Source: Chrysogorgia sp. JL179-B06
Lineage: Eukaryota > Cnidaria > Anthozoa > Scleralcyonacea > Chrysogorgiidae
Length of the DNA stretch: 64,000 bases
Assembly: GCA_035772405.1 (NCBI GenBank)
Contig: JAYKKM010000439.1
Coordinates: 3,680,001-3,744,000, forward strand
Reading direction: 5' to 3'
Shown here: positions 11,846 through 22,669 of the stretch, piece after piece
How positions within the stretch are numbered: the stretch's first letter is position 1
Layout of the letters: each line of letters begins with the position of its first letter
Made by a program: the position numbers and the translations under genes
Notes under the pieces: model-generated
The model's input: only the letters and a program-made list of their open reading frames with translations
Databases searched by the model: none
What the model was told of the DNA's origin: nothing

Positions 11846-13085
11846 CACTCAAAAGTTGGAGAAAGATGAGCAAATTGTGTCGTTCGACGTGGTGTCTTTC
11901 ATGTTTACATCTGTTCCAGTGAGAATGGCAATCGACATCGTAAGACAAAAGCTTGATGAAACAGAAAGTTGGAAAAGCCATACCAGCCTAACGGAAGATC
12001 AGATTTGCCAACTGCTAGCATTTGTTCTGGATAACAGCTTTTTGTATTCGAAGGGAATCACTACCATCAAATTTCTGGCAGCGAAATGGGCTCACCGGTA
12101 AGTGCAGTGGTTGCCGAAATGGTCATCCAACGAATAGAAAAGATTGCGTTGGAAACAACGCCGGTTCCTGTGAAGTGGTGGAAACGCTACGTTGATGATT
12201 CGAATGTATCTCTCAAGCAGCAGGATGTCACGCGATTTCACCAACATCTGAATACCATCAATCCATGTATACAGTTCACAATCGAGATGCCCACAGTCAA
12301 TCAAAGAATCCAATGTATACCTTTCTCAGACATTGAAATCGAAAGTGAACTTGACGGTAGAGAACTACGAATTAAAGTACATCGAAAAGCCACCCACACG
12401 GATAAATACCTTGCATATGATTCGCACAATCCAACGCAGGATAAAAGCGCCGTGGTAAAAACGCTACTGATCGAGCTGAAACCATCCCTTCTACGCAAAG
12501 TCTGCAACAACAAGAAAGGAAAAAAGTCCTGCAAAAATTAAACGGATATGATAAGTTTTTGTTGATAAAGTGCGCAAACCTGGAAATGAAGCTCGAGAAC
12601 AAGAGGAAGTTGAACCAAAGGGCTTTGTATGCTTACCCTATACGTGGAAGGTGTATCGGAAAGAATGAAACGTATTTTGGTCAAATCTGAGGTGCGAACA
12701 GCTTTTAAGCAATATCAAACTTTGGCACAAGTTTTTAAAAAGCCTAAAGAAAGACCACGAGCAAGTCAAGTGAAGGGTATTGTTCACAAAAAGTCATGGA
12801 ATTCGAGATGGGCAGAACATAAACCGGGAGTCAGAAAAAGAAACGAGTCTGAAATTAAGGATCATGCAGAGAGCATGCACAGGACATGATGTACAGTTGA
12901 AATTTTGGAAAAAACGAGAAAACAATTCAGTTAATGAACACATTGAATTACCGCGTGTGTACTTGCCGCTGCTTAGGTCCTTTGGGACACGCGAAAGTCA
13001 CAGTTAGCGACCGAAAATTTAGTTTTTAACATTTTTAATAAAGTATTTAAACGTAGATCAGATACAAACCTTATTCTAGTATCAT
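11846..13085 (+). pseudogene. Penelope-like element: reverse transcriptase and GIY-YIG remnant
   Basis: Reverse-transcriptase motifs appear in order: VSFDVVSFMFTSVP (finger/palm, about 11875), then after a frameshift near 12060 the MGSPVSAVVAEMV block (12086) and the catalytic WWKRYVDDS (about 12175-12200). A stop follows at 12541. Another frame resumes near 12629 with VEGVSERMKRILVK, FKKPKERPRASQVKGIV and SWNSRWAEHKPG of the GIY-YIG domain, from which the Y-x-G core has been deleted. [10 protein letters not shown] and the 3' UTR finish at a TA tract. The N-terminus is missing. YVDD, the MGSP block and the GIY-YIG partner together identify Penelope rather than LINE or LTR families. Confidence 0.88.
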
Positions 13086-13109
13086 GTTATCAACTGATCG
13101 CACAAATAG

Positions 13110-13252
<143 letters not shown>

Positions 13253-13340
13253 TAAACGACAAAGAGCAAAACCCGCCTCGGCCAATTCAACATTTATAGG
13301 TAACAAAATAACAGGCCACGACCCAAAACCAACTATAAAC

Positions 13341-13386
13341 CAATTTAATAAATTTTCGACTGCATGTGACAGCCTTCGTCAGAAAA
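13341..13386 (-). ncRNA. Hammerhead-like core, minus arm of palindrome
   Basis: CTGACGA (13386 side), stem II GGCTG/CAGTC, GAAA, then a five-pair stem III (AATTT with AAATT around ATT). The base after stem III is G, where active hammerheads need A, C or U, and the flanks do not form a convincing stem I. Probably inactive. Confidence 0.45.
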
Positions 13387-13492
13387 TGAAATACAATCTA
13401 AAGTTCCTTTATATATAAACATAAAATTGAATAAAATAATTTATTCAATTTTATGTTTATATATAAAGGAACTTTAGATTGTATTTCATTTT

Positions 13493-13534
13493 CTGACGAA
13501 GGCTGTCACATGCAGTCGAAAATTTATTAAATTG
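13493..13534 (+). ncRNA. Hammerhead-like core, plus arm of palindrome
   Basis: CTGACGA at 13493-13499, stem II GGCTG (13501-13505) with CAGTC (13513-13517), GAAA at 13518-13521, stem III AATTT/AAATT. G13534 is at the cleavage position and should block cutting. Otherwise the core boxes are intact and identical on both arms. Confidence 0.45.
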
Positions 13535-13566
13535 GTTTATAAAGGTCGTGGCCTGTTATTTGGTTA

Positions 13567-13568
<2 letters not shown>

Positions 13569-13632
<64 letters not shown>
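13569..13632. repeat. (TA)n tract
   Basis: About 64 bases of TA between the palindrome and the 3' end of the minus-strand Penelope-like element. Confidence 0.95.
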
Positions 13633-13635
<3 letters not shown>

Positions 13636-13705
13636 CATCAAGCAGCCAACCTTCAACCTGCATGTGCTCAAACAAAAAACAATTTTTATTCAAATATTTC
13701 AGCTA

Positions 13706-13742
13706 TACGTTTTAACGTTTCGGGGCACTGCCCCTTCTTCAG
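13706..13742 (-). ncRNA. Hammerhead-like motif in the Neptune-like 3' UTR
   Basis: On the minus strand: CTGAAGA (13742-13736), stem II GGGGC/GCCCC with loop AGT, GAAA (13721-13718), stem III ACGT/ACGT with loop TAAA, and GTA with A13706 as the predicted cleavage base. Core and stem III are textbook. The flanking sequences (TTTT before, TAGC after) give a weak stem I, so activity is uncertain. Confidence 0.58.
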
Positions 13743-14161
13743 AAAACCGCAATCAAAGTCAAGAAAGGTATCCTTTATATAGAAAGTCACAAAATTTACA
13801 TAAATTAAAATAATAAATTAACAATAAGTATACCTAGAAGTCTCTAACATTTAGTCCCCGAGTACAAAACGTATCCAATCTAGTTGCCCAAAATCCGACA
13901 TGCCAAATCAGTAATAGCAATTACCATAACCTCCAAATCACTTAAACCAGAGTGGCCATCACTATGAAAGTGTGCATATAAATGTTCACCCGCGGCATAC
14001 CCCGTTTACCATTCCCATATCGTGTAAGGGAGCTCCTATGATTGTTAAATCTAATCCTAAATGTGTTAATAGTACTTCTCACGTATTGCATTCCACATTT
14101 CTTACACAATAACAAGTAAACTATCCCAGCCGAACCACAGTCAAAAGAATAGTTTATAATA

Positions 14162-14479
14162 CAGGATGTATAAAAAAAAGCGCAACCTCGGAGTTTCCCA
14201 AGAAATCCACTTTGTTTTTATTAGCACAAAAGATTTTAGGCCTCTGGGAATTTAACTGTTGTTGATACTTGTAAACTAAACAACTTTCATTAAATAAATG
14301 CATAAATTTCGATTCAATTCTGCTTTACGTGCTCGAGTTTGTAGTAATTAGACAGTTATATGCCCCTGGAATACGATTACAAGCTATTTTAAATTCCCAG
14401 GGGCGAAAATATTTGGTGTTTAAGAACACAGTGGATTTCTTGGGAAATTCCGAGGTTTCGCTTTTTTTTATACACCCTG
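14162..14479. mobile_element. MITE with 50-bp inverted ends and TA duplication
   Basis: Ends read CAGGATGTATAAAAAAAAGCG and, inverted, CAGGGTGTATAAAAAAAAGCG. The similarity continues for about 50 bases (CCCAAGAAATCCACT) and TA flanks both sides (14160-14161, 14480-14481). The 318-bp unit has no coding capacity and sits inside the GIY-YIG coding region of the Neptune-like element. TA duplication and ends starting CAGGG suggest a Tc1/mariner-driven MITE. Confidence 0.85.
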
Positions 14480-15401
14480 TATAAGAGTCCTTTTCCGTTC
14501 TGTCCATAAACGTTTGTCCACATTTCACCAGCTCACAAATCTTACACCTGGATTTACCACATTTATGCATGCCATTAACTCTAACAATCTCCTTGTTAAC
14601 TTTGGGTAATCTCGCTCTTACTAAAATATCTTTAAGACTCCTAGCTTCTTAAATGAAACCATTGGAGGACCACTCGAAAATATCTTTTTAGCCTTTTCCG
14701 ATAGTAATAAAATCGGTTGTAATTCATTAAAAATCTTTGATACCCCTGCCAAAGCCGGATGGAAATCATTAACTAAAGGCAATCTGCCAGAATTCCTACG
14801 AACCGCCACTGGATTAAGCAAAGTTTCCCGATTACAATTACGAGCTCTACCTATTTGTGCTTTAACAAATTTCTTATTATATCCTCTCTTACAAAACCAA
14901 TTTTCCATTTCATTAGCCTTATTTTCAAATTTCTGGTCAGAACTACAAATCCTCTTCAATCTCAGTGCCTGGCTATAAGGTATCGCAGATTTTACATGTT
15001 TCGGGTGACAAGAACGATAATCCAAATACTGATGTGTGTCAGTATCCTTACAATATAAATCCGTGGTAAACATAGAATTAACAATAGCAACCTCTACGTC
15101 CAAAAATGCGATCTTGTCACTCGAAATGCAATGAGTAAACTTAATAGTTTGATGAAAGTTATTAAGACAAACAATAAAATCATCAAGAGCTCCCCTACCC
15201 TCAGTCCATAGCATAAATATATCATCAAGAAATCTCCACCAAATAAAAGGTCTAACACTTGCCCCACTTAATAAACGTTCTTCAAGAGTTCCCATAAAAA
15301 CGTTAGCAAACGAAGGCGCAAATTTAGTACCTATTGCCGTTCCTAATTTTTGACGATATATTAAATCATTAAATTCAAATACGTTATATATATATATGAC
15401 A

Positions 15402-15600
15402 CTGAGCTAAGTCACGAGTTCTGTATATAGTAGTGGTATATATATATATATATATATATATACCACTACTATATACAGAACTCGTGACTTAGCTCAGTGG
15501 TCAGAGCAGGTTCAATTCCAGCCGGAAGGCCTTGAAGTTGCATTTTTGGCAACTGGTCCCAGTTTGTATTACCTGTAATATACCCACTCCTTATAAGGAA
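15402..15600. repeat. Inverted SINE heads around a (TA)n tract
   Basis: A perfect inverted repeat has arms ending CTGAGCTAAGTCACGAG ... and CTCGTGACTTAGCTCAG (about 15404-15436 and 15466-15500) around a TA tract. The right arm continues as a plus-strand tRNA-derived SINE (A box TAGCTCAGTGGTCAGAG, B box GGTTCAATTCC, body AACTGGTCCCAGTTTG), related to the copies at 3060 and 3722. The left arm is head only. Confidence 0.7.
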
Positions 15601-15722
15601 GTAAAAATTCGTTTTGGGTGATCCGTTGGAATCGGATAATATTTTGGCAATGTTGTGAGGGGCGGCCAATGGCGAGTGGTGATCTGACGAACTGCATACG
15701 TTTTTACGAAGTTTGCGTAATA

Positions 15723-16000
15723 TAATAGGTACGTGTGTTATGTATATTTAGACTCGCTAATTCCAAATGTTTTCACAATTGAAAACGGTTAAATATTGAT
15801 CGAGATAACGTTCAAAATAATATACGACGAGGCGGCTGGCTCATTGCCGAATACTTTCTAAGTATATAAACCGTTTATACGAAGGGTATGCACGTTCTCG
15901 TGATATAATAGACATGTATGTTATGTATTTAGACTCGGTAATTCCAAAACTGTTTTCATAATTGAAATCGAGTAATATTGGCCGAGATAACGTTCAAAAT
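15723..16000. repeat. Two direct copies of a roughly 100-bp dispersed repeat
   Basis: Copies at about 15723-15825 and 15895-16000 share TTAGACTCG, TAATTCCAAA, TTTTCA and GAGATAACGTTCAAAAT. An inverted relative lies at about 55190-55380 in the GS first intron. Not identified. Confidence 0.6.
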
Positions 16001-16584
16001 CGGCCTTGGGATTTATTATCGACAGACGCGGTCTGGGCACTGGGGACCATGGATGAAATTCTAGGGGTGGGGTGGGGGTTAGTGGTAGAAAAGGCGAGCA
16101 AGGGGATTATTGCGGATTCGTATTTCTAGTGATTATTGGTAATTCTAGGTAGGATATGCAGGTTCGTAGCAACGTATTTGCTCTTCCCAGTACCGTCCGA
16201 TATGACCTTATATGGAATGCGTACTATACGTCCATATGGCATACGAAACGTCGTCAATGAATATACGAAGTACACTAAATTTCACCTTTTCACCTTAGCA
16301 TTATATTAACTCATTTGCACTATAATGAAATCAGTAGAGGCTAACTAAATCACATTACCAACTTACACGTCACTTCGCTTTATGATTTTTTGTCCAGTAA
16401 AAAAGTGAACGAAACAATTATTGGACGAAAGTACGTTGTCAGAATTGTTAAAAATCCTTAAGACGCCAGGCAATAAAACCACGGATAATTTACATTGATG
16501 GCAAAAAACGTGAATGGTTTTACTAAACGTAATAATAGATGCAAAGTAGCTATACTTCTATATATTTTCCACACAAGTTCTTAC

Positions 16585-16701
16585 CACGACTTGACTGAGT
16601 TCCTTGGTCTTCAAGTTTCTATCTGTGTGGACCATTGGCTTGGCAAGAACCAACACAAATATAATAGTTAGCACAGCAGGAACCTTTAGATTCAGTCGCA
16701 T
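16585..16701 (-). CDS. Matrix metalloproteinase, signal-peptide exon (first coding exon)
   Basis: The ATG at 16701 opens a 39-codon exon. It starts with MRLNLK, followed by a hydrophobic core (VPAVLTIIFVLVLA), a typical secretory signal peptide with a likely cut shortly after LAKPMVHT. RNLKTKELSQVV then leads directly into HYLVKYGHL of the next exon, as in other MMP prodomains. The donor GTAAGA (16584-16579) is phase 0, matching the acceptor at 4996-4995. The exon is too short and too far from the rest (11.6 kb) to be found by ORF length. The evidence is the signal sequence, the phase match and the TATA box upstream. Confidence 0.85.
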
Positions 16702-16751
16702 CTTGGACACATTGAATTACGAAGTATTGTTGCGTGTTAGAACGTCTCGAT

Positions 16752-16786
16752 TTTTATACCATTTCAAGGTCAACTAAGGGGAGTCA
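16752..16786 (-). promoter_or_regulatory. MMP core promoter: TATA box with AP-1-like site
   Basis: TATAAAA on the minus strand (16758-16752) lies 51 bases before the ATG, placing the transcription start near 16725 with a short 5' UTR. TGACTCC (16786-16780), one base off the AP-1 consensus TGASTCA, lies about 25 bases upstream of the TATA box. Vertebrate inducible MMP promoters also pair a TATA box with a proximal AP-1 site. The TATA call is good. The AP-1 call is suggestive only. Confidence 0.6.
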
Positions 16787-19065
16787 GGGATAAAATATAA
16801 CCAGAAAATCTTGATGGTTAGATAAACAAACGTGCTGTTGGGACGCACACAGACATAAATACTCGAGGGCGTATTAGGGGAGGTGTGGGGGGCGTTTCTA
16901 CTGTTTTGAGATTTCTCGCGATACGTGCAACCAGGGTCTATGGCACAACGAGAAGCTAGTCTTTTTGTACAGAAACATTCAGTTCCCTTTTAGTTATCTC
17001 AGATGAGTAATATAAAAGTGCTGTAATGTATAGGTATAGTACTGTAGAAATACAAATTAAATACTCTAAAAAAACATTCTCTGATGAAGGACCTTGGCTC
17101 GAAAAGTTGGACCTCGTACGTACACGAACCTTTTAGAGTTTTCAAATTAGTTATCCCAGATGTTCGATGAAGATTGAGAAGTAGAGCAATAACATCCATC
17201 TGATCTCGAGTGCTAAAACTTCAGGAATCTTTGCCTTTGGGCTAATCCGCGGTTTGTGATAGAAGTTCCTGTTTAAGATAAGGTCCTTTACCAACTCAAT
17301 GGTCATATGCTCTTCCATTTTCAAATTTTGAAAGGAGACTTTCACCATAAGACGTCTACGGGTATGTCTTAAAAAACACCAAAATTATTCTGCTCTTTCA
17401 AAAGAATCACATTGGGGAATGTTTGTAGTCGAGGGCGGGTTTATGGGAAGTGTGGGGGGCGTGCACACGGCGTTCTCCCTGAATGTTTCTATTGTATTTT
17501 GGTTCATATATAACATTAACACTTCTCGAAGTGGTATCGAGTTCGCCAGCAGTTTCTTGGAACGAGATCCTCGAAAATGGTTTCATTAATGAGCGGTGCA
17601 TCTGTGTATGTTCATTATTTAAGTACAATCTTTCTAGAATTACAATCGCATATTCTTCAGTCAATCCATCATGTTTTACCCCCCTGCGCACCCCGTTTAA
17701 TTTTAGATACCATTATGTACAGTTTCAGGCTTCAACATTACAACCAAATGCATAAATTGCAATCATTTACTCAACATTGTTCGTCATTACATTAAACTTT
17801 TTAAATAACATCATTGAGCCAAGACTTTAACGTTTGTAGCTGTGAAGTACGTCATCTGTAATAACAGGTCTATCAAGGTGACAAAAGGTATCTAAATAAA
17901 GTTTACTCACAATGGGGAATGTTTTCTTTATTAAGGTCGTCATTCATGTAAGTCTAAATACCCGAGGGTAGTTTGGAGGTGTGTGGGGTGTGTACACGGC
18001 GTGTCCTTTGATGCTCAACAAGAACCACGACATCGCGGAGAATATTTGAACGTTCTGCAAACGACGTAAACAGTGAAGACGTAGTTAAGGAGCTTCATAT
18101 TCACAGTTTATTTTAACTCTAATTATCCTTGGTTTCTTTTTAAGACAAAATAGAATCTAACACTATATAACTTAAGGCTATATAACTGGTTTGGACGTGA
18201 ATGAAGGTTGTTTTATAACTTTAATTAACCTTTGATGAGTTAAAGGTGAATAATAATCCCTACTGCGCACATTTACAGGATTATTTACAGGTGATGAAAT
18301 TTGAAACTACTTTACGACCATTTAGTGTTCTCGAGAGAGAAGTCTGCACGCTATATGTATAACAAACAAAATCGTTCTTTTTAGTTGAGATGGTAATGTT
18401 ATACATTTTTATTTAAACAGGGAATGTAACTCACAATGTTGTGCTCTTTCTTGGTCGTAGATATTAAACATAACTAGATCCCAAGGATAGTCAATAGTGC
18501 GAAGTTTGCAATGGTATGGTTAGGTTTTCTCTTGCTTCGGATATAAATGATGCAGTAATCAACAATTTGTTCAAAAAATAAATACTTACTGTAGTTAGAA
18601 AAGCAGCGCTTGAACTCTTCATATTTCAAATAATTAATTTATTTAATTACAATTACGTTGTGCGACTCCTGATATCGCCATATTTGGATAGCATTTTACT
18701 GCTAATTTTACTACTCAACCTAACACTACGTATTGACTATTGTTCGTCACCCTTTATTCTGTATGGCTTTGAAAGCAATCGTTTATAATGGTTCGTTCTG
18801 TTTCGTTACGTTAAACATACTTCGTACTCAGTTATTATCAATTACTCATGTATCGAATGGGGCAACTCAATTCAGAATAAAAAATAAATGTAACTCAATT
18901 CACTTCTCTATTCAGTATTGTATTATCAATTGAAACAGTGACTCTTGTTTTCTTTGGTCAGTATCACTTTGAACAGAACAGTCGCTTCATTATGGTTAAT
19001 TTTGCGTAACGTAATTACCCCCAACAGTTTTGTGGGAAAGAAAGACTAGTTCCTTTAAAGAGTGA
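16787..19065. other. Intergenic, no gene recognised
   Basis: No coding signal is supported here. Three degenerate copies of a G-rich dispersed motif (AGGTGTGGGG or AAGTGTGGGGGGCGT with CGAGGGCG nearby) occur near 16865, 17430 and 17970. Short open frames lack conserved motifs and codon bias. Confidence 0.6.
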
Positions 19066-19710
19066 GTGTCAGGGTAGTGCTTTGCGCGCTTGTTTTCTTC
19101 TTGGCGGCCATTTTATGGGACGCCTATTTCAGTTCACAAACGAATCCGTCGATATTTGATCAATCCTTCTTATAAATTATGCATTTTCAAGTTTTCTAAG
19201 AAGTAAATATACCTGAGTGATCAATTATTGTGATATTTTTCGTAAAATTGGTCATTTACTATAGTAATCTTTTCGATACATAGAAGCTGCTACGAGCGCT
19301 TCGCCTCCGAAGCGTGGAAGGCCGGGTTATGCTGCTGAAACAGCGCGAATAAGTTTGCGAATGGAAGTGTTTGATGAGTGACTAGTAAAGAAATATATTT
19401 TGTTTCTTCTGATGTTTTGTTCAATTGAATTTGCAAAGATTCAGGAACTAAAGCCATCCGGGCCAGCTTGTTCGTCAGAAACGGCGTTGAGCGCGGCCCG
19501 CAGTGGTTCACAAACAAGCGAACCGAAACTGTTCAAAGCGTCTTGAACATTAACTTCATAACGCCCCGAAGTCAGGATCGGACTCCAATTTCAACATTTC
19601 CTGAAATAAATCTAGAGTTCACATGCAAATTATAGTTCTAACGATGCGATGCACTGCAATCAATTCGTATGAAAACAAAAACACAAGCGCGCAAAGCACT
19701 ACCCTGACAC
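19066..19710. mobile_element. Inverted-repeat element A (645 bp)
   Basis: The left end GTGTCAGGGTAGTGCTTTGC and the right end inverted are identical, extending through GCGCGCTTGT for about 28 bases. There is no recognisable transposase. Its right end is directly joined to the left end of element B at 19711, which shares the inner word TTGCGCGCTTG. A single related end (GTGTCAACCATCGTGTATTG) lies near 46485. Confidence 0.72.
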
Positions 19711-20710
19711 AATGAGTATCAACCGTTATGCATTGCGCGCTTGGAGGCCATTTTAGGGCAACCCGAAAATGGCGACTTTCTTTAACAAAGTGGGAATGCG
19801 AAGTCAATAAGTCATCCGTAAATATTTAAGTCATCGTCTATATGAATTATTAAATTTTTAGTTTTTTCTGCAAATTGAACAATTGAATATGTAATTATTG
19901 CCATATTAGGAACATCGTTGGACTGTACGCCGTTAAAATTTCCCCTGAACATGTGTGTATTACCTGGCGCGTCGCCTCCAAAGCGCGGTAGGCCTAAAAG
20001 GAATGAAGGAATTAAACAAATTAAGCTACTGTAAGAGATCAAGTATATGACATGTGGATTACCAAAAGAGATCGACTTGGGTTTTCCACCATGACCCACA
20101 GTGAATTTGCTGAATATTTATTAAATAATCACGAAGAACGACGACATCAAAGCCAAAATCAAGTTTAATATACGGCAGTTATAAGGATGGAAAGGTTATA
20201 TAATCCAGGTGCACTCAATGGGTGCTTGAAATGACAAATGATAACGTGTCTATCATTTATATCAAATACAACTATAAAATAGACATACGGTAGAATGTAA
20301 ACCATTGAATGTTTACTTGAAATAAACGTGTATTTACCGTATTATCTGTTGCCTTGCTTCGCCAACAGCGATTTGATACCGTTCAAAAGCATTTCTTCCA
20401 GCAATTGCATCTCCGCTGGTTGCCTGTTCTTCTTGGGTCCTGTTTTTACACGCTGCTTTTTTAGATCCGCATGAACATCTCGACTGGGATTCATTCGACT
20501 GCGCCGACAACTGTTTCTTCTTGCGGTGCCGGTGGTTGTTGGCAAACTGGTGATCCGTAAACGTTTAGATTATCTTCTGGGCCGTAGCGCAACACAGTTA
20601 AATCTGGGTCCGAATCAGACATAGTGAAAAATTTCAAGCTAAAACATGCGTAGAATTCCCGTATGTAAACAAAAACACAAGCGCGCAATGCATAACGGTT
20701 GATACTCATT
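19711..20710. mobile_element. Inverted-repeat element B (1.0 kb) with ORF remnants
   Basis: Ends AATGAGTATCAACCGTTATG are perfect inverted repeats of about 33 bases, continuing CATTGCGCGCTTG. The minus strand inside has coding-looking pieces: one from the right end starting MSDSDPDLTVLRYGPEDNL (about 20621-20560) and then, in another frame, VHADLKKQRVKTGPKKNRQP (about 20470-20400). GSPVCQQPPAPQEE bridges them. No catalytic domain is recognised. It may be a deletion derivative of an autonomous DNA transposon that kept part of an N-terminal ORF. Confidence 0.68.
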
Positions 20711-20761
20711 CTAAAATTACGAAAAATACTGCCACTATTAACTCAAGATTCGAGTTATAGA

Positions 20762-20860
20762 CAGTGAATTGGTAATATTTATACGATCATGCAAAAACAC
20801 TTGACTTGGTCTGACGATGATTTTGCAATAACATCGAAATATTACCAATTCACTGTTCTT
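20762..20860. repeat. Short fold-back element
   Basis: Terminal inverted repeats AGTGAATTGGTAATATT at both ends of a 99-bp unit, about 50 bases right of element B. No coding capacity. Probably a tiny MITE or stem-loop repeat. Confidence 0.65.
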
Positions 20861-21049
20861 TTCGTCTTTAACTCCAATGTTGATTTGAAAGATGGCAATA
20901 TTTTTCGGAATATTTGCATTCTCTTATTCCTTTATGTATAAATATTTTAAATTTACTCTCAACGTTTGACTTTGCCGCTTTGCGCAGCGTTCGAAGAATG
21001 TTCTTACCGCATGTTCTCTCTCCTCCGCAGAGGCTTTTATCACTATATT

Positions 21050-21205
21050 TTGTATATATCAATATGAATATATCAATTGTGAATATTGCGAAAATTGTGA
21101 ATTTTGTATATATCAATATAAATATATCAATTGTGAATATTGCGAAAATTGTGAATTTTGTATATATCAATATAAATATAGCAATTGTGAATATTGCGCT
21201 AGATT
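21050..21205. repeat. 54-bp tandem repeat, about three copies
   Basis: Units starting TGTATATATCAATAT and containing CAATTGTGAATATTGCG. Because 54 is a multiple of three, both strands stay open across the array (18-residue repeats such as FVYININISIVN). Flanking direct repeats include GAATGTTCTTACCG. I read it as a minisatellite, not a gene. Confidence 0.85.
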
Positions 21206-21889
21206 ATAAGTTTAACGTTTGCCCAGCATGCGAAAAATGTTCTTACCGAATGTTTGTGTATCTGATATTCGGTTCGGACTAAGCGAGAGATTAACATGAA
21301 ACAGTGTGGCACAAAAATTTGATGCGGGCGCTGATAAACCGGGATATTTTTTAAATGGCCTTACTCATAAACCGCTATTATCAGTTGGACGAGACTCAGA
21401 GACTTTAAAGCGATTAACAAGCGGAAGTCGTGAAATGCAATATTATAACAGAATTTCTAAATACGCAGTGTACGCAATGATAGTCAATCTTTTCGCATCG
21501 ACCAATGTTTAATAAGTCCACAAAGTCCCACGTTCCGCCATGTTTGTTGTTCGCAAGATCAGAATTCAGAATATAATTCAAGATCGCGCGTGCGCAGTAG
21601 AATGATATCACTCGAGAATACGTGAAACACTCAAGATCATAAAGGTCAGATTTGGTACGTAAAAATATGCGTCGAAAATCACTAACCTGTCTTCCATCGT
21701 TGTTCAGGAGCTTTACATATTAGCATTTCTCACTAACATTTGTCTTCGAAATACTACAAAATAATTACGTCGCTAAACCCCCAGAATTAATAATAGTTTA
21801 CACAATGCCTGACTGTATCGTGTGAATATTCGCCACTCATCTCACAATATTGCGAAGTTTTCGAGAAAACTTTGCACTAAAAGTAAAAA

Positions 21890-22010
21890 GTCGAGTGCTG
21901 CGTAGGCAGTATTTTGGGTATAGTAAAGTGAAAAGGTGGTGAACTGCAGAGAGTTTTAGCAACGAATTTGCGTTAAAAGCTTGAGTAGCAAACAATTTAA
22001 CATATTAAAA
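21890..22010 (+). repeat. Dispersed repeat with hammerhead-like tail word
   Basis: GAGTGCTGCGTAGGCAGT and AAAGTGAAAAGGTGGT match the repeat at about 2925-2995. They are followed by ATTTGCGTTAAAAGCTTG and AGTAGCAAACAAT, the same tail as the tRNA-like repeats at 6508 and 22670. Then TTAATATATTCTTGTAAG. Confidence 0.55.
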
Positions 22011-22669
22011 TAACCAAGCTGCAAGTCACATTTAATATATTCTTGTAAGATATACAGACATATCGAGACTGCTGAATTAGTAGTATGCAGGGTCTTAGCC
22101 AGGATCTGAAACTTGGGTGTCCAAATTGGCCATCGCGGGCCAGAATACCCCCTGGACGGGGGGAGTTGCATATTTGCCAGGAATCCCCTGTCAAGGGGTA
22201 TTCTAAAGGCTAAAATTGTAACTTTAAATTATTACGATTAGGACATTATTCATGACAAGAATCATGACTTACAGGACGAGGCTTCGAATAATCGACAAAA
22301 AGTGCGAATAATCGACGAATAGCCGACAAATAGTACGAATATTTGACGAATCGTCGCTACTCGTCAGCAGCGCGGTTGTGAATGTCAAAATACATGTCTT
22401 GTGCACGATAAATGTTTCGCTGATGGCCGATTTGACTTAATAAAGCTACCAAAAATACTATAGTAGCGAAAGGTGTCCTTTAGATTTCTTACTGGCCGTC
22501 CAAAAGGTGTCAAAATAGTAAATAGCCGTCCAAAAGCCGTCATTATCAACTGGCCGTCTTAAATCGAAACTGGCCGTCCAAAAGACGGCTGGACGGCTAA
22601 GACCCTGGTAGTATGTATGTTGCACGTAATAACTGGTACGCAACGTAGCCTTCATTTTGCCATCTGAGT

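Larger units (their letters stand above)
13299..13568. mobile_element. Perfect long palindrome, probable Penelope-like terminal repeat pair
   Basis: Two arms of about 125 bases meet at a centre near 13438 (AAATAATTTATT) and are almost identical when inverted. The left arm has one extra stretch (CCCAAAACCAACT) near the outer end. Each arm carries a CTGACGA ... GAAA hammerhead-like core, and the outer end (GTAACC/GGTTACC) abuts a TA tract at 13569. No coding sequence is present. Assignment to Penelope rests on the ribozyme-like core and the TA context, so it is tentative. Confidence 0.6.
13640..15372 (-). pseudogene. Neptune-like Penelope element: RT C-terminal half and GIY-YIG domain
   Basis: From about 15370 down, the minus strand encodes FAPSFANVFMGTLEERLL, then the catalytic WWRFLDDIFMLW (about 15240-15205), IAFLDVEVAIV, TDTHQYLDYRSCHPKHVKSA and IPYSQALRLKRICSS, with an open frame to 14621. 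After a shift, MHKCGKSRCKICELV leads into the endonuclease region. That region is interrupted at 14479-14162 by a MITE and resumes with IVYLLLCKKCGMQYV and FRIRFNNHRSSL down to about 13960. The 3' UTR with a hammerhead-like motif follows and ends at a TA tract. FLDD replaces YVDD, as in the Neptune branch. The 5' half of the RT is absent. Confidence 0.87.
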
